DNA of 64,000 bases from Gaiellales bacterium (GTDB lineage Bacteria > Actinomycetota > Thermoleophilia > RBG-16-64-13). Below, in pieces: positions 61,980 to 64,000 of this stretch. The stretch is from contig JAAYAL010000077.1 in the NCBI GenBank assembly GCA_012719395.1, forward strand, positions 1 to 64,000, in the 5' to 3' direction. The translations under genes and the position numbers were made by a program. The notes beneath the pieces are model-generated. The model ran no database searches and had not been told where the DNA came from. It was given only the letters and a program-made list of their open reading frames with translations. Each line of letters starts with the position of its first letter. The first letter of the stretch is position 1.

Positions 61980-63206
61980 CTACTCCCCTTCACCCAATTC
62001 CGCCGCGGCGCGGGCTCCGGCACGCGCCGCGGCCATAACCATCCCCAGGGGCCGTCGCAGAGCGCGAGCCGCCGCCGCGGCTGATTCGTATTCGGGCGAC
62101 ACGGTGGTGACCTCTCCCTTCCAGCGGCCCACCTTGACCTTCACGGCGACCCCTTCCACCTCCACCTCCACCCACGACCGCTCCAAGCAGTGGCGTTCCA
62201 CCCGCCGCCGCCTCACGCCGAAGGTGCTCGACCCCCGGAACAACACCTCCACCAGCCGTGCCTCCAGCTCTTCCGGCACCAGAGCCGCCACTTCCACACC
62301 GGGCCGGTTCTTCTTCATCTGCACCGGCCGCAGCCACACATCAGTGGCTCCACTTGTCAACAACTCCTCCTGCAGGTGGCCGAGCTCCTCGCCGGTCATG
62401 TCGTCCACGGCCGCCTCCAGCAACAGCACGCCCTCCGCCCCGAGGCCCCACCACGGTGGGAAGGAGACGGACGGCACGCCTTTGCCCAGGATCACCCTCA
62501 CCAGATTCGGCCGCCCGGAGCCCAGCTTGCGGTGCCCGGCACCGTAACCCACATGTCGCGGTTGCATGGGCGGCAGTTCTCCCCAGCCCGTCGCCAGCTC
62601 GGAGGCCAGCAGGGCTCCGGTGGGAGTGGTGAGCTCCGACGCCTCCGGCCCACCGCTCACGGGCAGGTGGCGACACAACGCCAGCGTGGCGGGAGCCGGC
62701 ACTGCCAGGCGCCCGTGCGCCGTCTCTACAAAACCACTTCCCAAAGGCAGCGGGGCACTGACCACACTGGGCCCGCCGAGCGCCTCCCACAGCACGAACA
62801 CCCCCACCACGTCCACCAGAGTGTCCACGGCCCCCAGTTCGTGGAAGTGCACCTCCTCCACCGGAATGCCGTGCACTTCCGCTTCCACCTTCGCCAGTCG
62901 CTCCACCGCCGCGACCGCCCTCCGCCGCACCATTTCCGACAGCGGCGCCGCCGAGACCAAGCGGGCCAGCTCCGCCGGCCCCCTGAAGGGCTGCCCCGCG
63001 GCAGGGTGCACCTCCACCCGAGTAGCCCGGATGCCCTGTTCCACCACCGTCTGCGCCTCGAGCGTGTGCGCCGGCAGGCCCAGGCCCACCAGCGCCGCCC
63101 GCACCACCTCTTCGCCGGCACCCAAGACGCCCAGGTCCAACATGGCGGCCAGCAGCATGTCCCCGGCCACACCGGACCAGGGGTCAAGATAGAGAATATC
63201 GCTCAT
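61980..63206 (-). CDS. larC: LarC-like nickel insertion protein
   Basis: LarC inserts nickel into the pincer cofactor of lactate racemase and related enzymes. The 408-residue protein has the N-terminal LYLDPWSGVAGDMLLAAMLD, the conserved VEEVHFHELGAVDTLVDVVG and the later LTTPTGALL, VGYGAGHRKL and LLEAAVDDMTGEELGHLQE. In several bacteria larC is split by a programmed frameshift, but here it is one continuous frame. It is the first gene of the acetogenesis operon, five bases before fhs. No larA or larB is visible in the window, so its target may be another nickel site; that is inference. Confidence 0.92.
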   Translation of the reverse strand: MSDILYLDPWSGVAGDMLLAAMLDLGVLGAGEEVVRAALVGLGLPAHTLEAQTVVEQGIRATRVEVHPAAGQPFRGPAELARLVSAAPLSEMVRRRAVAAVERLAKVEAEVHGIPVEEVHFHELGAVDTLVDVVGVFVLWEALGGPSVVSAPLPLGSGFVETAHGRLAVPAPATLALCRHLPVSGGPEASELTTPTGALLASELATGWGELPPMQPRHVGYGAGHRKLGSGRPNLVRVILGKGVPSVSFPPWWGLGAEGVLLLEAAVDDMTGEELGHLQEELLTSGATDVWLRPVQMKKNRPGVEVAALVPEELEARLVEVLFRGSSTFGVRRRRVERHCLERSWVEVEVEGVAVKVKVGRWKGEVTTVSPEYESAAAAARALRRPLGMVMAAARAGARAAAELGEGE

Positions 63207-63269
63207 GCGTGGAGTTTAGCCCACCTCCCCCGCGAAGAAGCGCTCCTGCCGCAGCGTCACCGCCCTCCG

Positions 63270-63298
63270 TTGCGCCCGCGCGCCCCAACCCGTACACT
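63270..63298 (+). promoter_or_regulatory. candidate promoter of the XRE regulator
   Basis: TTGCGC (63270-63275), 17 bases and TACACT (63293-63298) lie about 50 bases upstream of the regulator ATG. It lies in the 145-base divergent interval before larC. No clear promoter for larC was found on the opposite strand. Confidence 0.35.
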
Positions 63299-63351
63299 GC
63301 GAGAAGACGCCACAGGGGGACGGGGTGGGCCAGGAGCGAACGGCAAAGGTC

Positions 63352-63729
63352 ATGGACGACAAACGGCTGGCCAACTACATCGGGCAGACAGTCCGCCGCC
63401 TTCGCCTGGATCACGAGTTCACCCTCCAGGCCTTGGCAGACGAGTCGGGCGTCTCCAAGAGCTACCTGGGCGACATCGAGAAGGGGCGCAAGAACCCCAC
63501 CACCGACGTGCTGGAGGCGATCGCGCAGGCGCTCGACGTGCCGCCCCGGCGCCTCCTCTATCACGCTGCGCTGGATCAGGATGATCCCTTTCTGGTACCG
63601 GAGCAACTCACGCTGGAAGCAGACGCAGAGAGCAATGTGGAAATGCAGGAACTGGCACAGCTCGCCCGACACATGAGGCCGGCGGACAGGCGCCTGCTCC
63701 TGGACCTAGCCAGGCGTTTCTCCCGGTGA
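63352..63729 (+). CDS. XRE-family transcriptional regulator
   Basis: A 125-residue DNA-binding protein. Residues about 10-65 are a Cro/C1-type helix-turn-helix (VRRLRLDHEFTLQALADESG, SKSYLGDIEKGRKNP), and the C-terminus (ADRRLLLDLARRFS) is helical and resembles SinR-type dimerisation tails. ATG 63352 is used; a GTG at 63325 is in frame with a G-rich upstream tract. It is divergent from the acetogenesis operon and could regulate it. The stop overlaps the next gene by four bases. Confidence 0.88.
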   Translation: MDDKRLANYIGQTVRRLRLDHEFTLQALADESGVSKSYLGDIEKGRKNPTTDVLEAIAQALDVPPRRLLYHAALDQDDPFLVPEQLTLEADAESNVEMQELAQLARHMRPADRRLLLDLARRFSR

Positions 63730-64000
63730 CCGCGCACGAAGACGGCACGCCGCGCCTCCCGCGAGAGCCGGCTCTCGCCCGCTACGGCAGGTGGCCGGTG
63801 ATCTTGGGGCTGCTGGTGGGCGTGGTGATCCTCTCCTCGCTCCTGGCGTTGCCCGTACTCCTGATCTTCGCCCTCGGCTCGGAAGCAGCGGTCCTGGAGA
63901 ACCCCTTCACCCTTTTCATGGTCATCCTGCTGGAGGACGCGGTATTCCTGGGCGTCATCTACTTCGTGCTCATCTACCGCGGTGTCACCAGCTGGAAAGA
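63726..64000 (+). CDS. membrane protein, 5' part (runs off the right edge)
   Basis: The visible 91 codons start at GTG 63726, overlapping the regulator stop by four bases (GTGA). After a proline- and arginine-rich N-terminus (about 25 residues) come two hydrophobic segments: VILGLLVGVVILSSLLALPV and, after LENPFTL, a second from FMVILLEDAVFLGVIYFVLI. This spacing with an acidic residue in the second segment is compatible with a CPBP-type intramembrane protein, but the catalytic region is outside the window. Co-transcription with the regulator is likely. Confidence 0.7.
   Translation, partial: MTAHEDGTPRLPREPALARYGRWPVILGLLVGVVILSSLLALPVLLIFALGSEAAVLENPFTLFMVILLEDAVFLGVIYFVLIYRGVTSWK

Noticed and set aside
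61980-63206. Programmed frameshift in larC
   Set aside because: The frame is continuous over the full family length, so no frameshift is needed.

Overview
This window is a strongly GC-rich bacterial chromosome segment that joins two blocks. The left half is a core translation and arginine block. The right half is a nearly complete Wood-Ljungdahl (reductive acetyl-CoA) operon, so the organism is probably an anaerobic acetogen or CO-utiliser. Several features point to a deep-branching actinobacterial lineage: the order infC-rpmI-rplT-rRNA methylase-pheS-pheT-argC-argJ-argB-argD-argR-argG-argH-...-tyrS resembles the actinobacterial order (recalled, not searched), a NIF3 protein is joined to RNase H, and the 16S fragment looks compatible. 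A Firmicute is not excluded; the rRNA leader boxA is Firmicute-like. The assignment is inference.

Layout. 1-407: 5' part of a 16S rRNA gene on the minus strand with three promoter-like elements upstream. 951-4032: a lipoprotein, tyrS and a NIF3-family protein. 4158-11860: argC-J-B-D-R-G-H without argF, behind a promoter that overlaps a candidate ARG box. 12036-19965: pheT, pheS, an rRNA/tRNA methylase, rplT, rpmI, infC and thrS, with an intrinsic terminator in the infC leader and probable non-standard start codons for pheS (ATT) and infC (ATA). 20096-24551: an accessory island with two small hypothetical genes, an Mrr-like remnant, an HUH-type replication protein and a large serine recombinase whose 3' end overlaps tRNA-Val. 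24628-36085: a cell-wall L,D-transpeptidase, five more tRNAs, a NIF3-RNase H fusion, metX-metW, nadE, manB-manC and lexA with two LexA boxes. 36284-38809: a Lon-family protease facing the acetogenesis operon across a 20-bp perfect hairpin.

The acetogenesis operon runs right to left from 63206 to 38919: larC, fhs, acsV, cooC, fchA, folD, acsD, cooS, acsB, acsC, metV, metF, lpdA, lipA, acsE, then nuoE-, nuoF- and fdhA/nuoG-like genes. Many neighbours overlap by 1-20 bases, so they are probably translationally coupled. Together they encode formate activation (Fhs), methenyl-THF hydrolysis (FchA), methylene-THF dehydrogenation (FolD), methylene-THF reduction (MetF/MetV), methyl transfer (AcsE, AcsC/D, AcsV) and CO/acetyl-CoA synthesis (CooS, AcsB, CooC). 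LpdA and LipA link to lipoate and glycine metabolism. A divergent XRE-type regulator and a partial membrane-protein gene lie at the right edge.

The most unusual points are: a formate-dehydrogenase-like subunit that lacks all three formate-dehydrogenase catalytic residues; a FolD that has lost its cyclohydrolase residues and gained a zinc-ribbon-like insertion beside a separate cyclohydrolase gene; larC at the head of a nickel-enzyme operon; and the NIF3-RNase H fusion.
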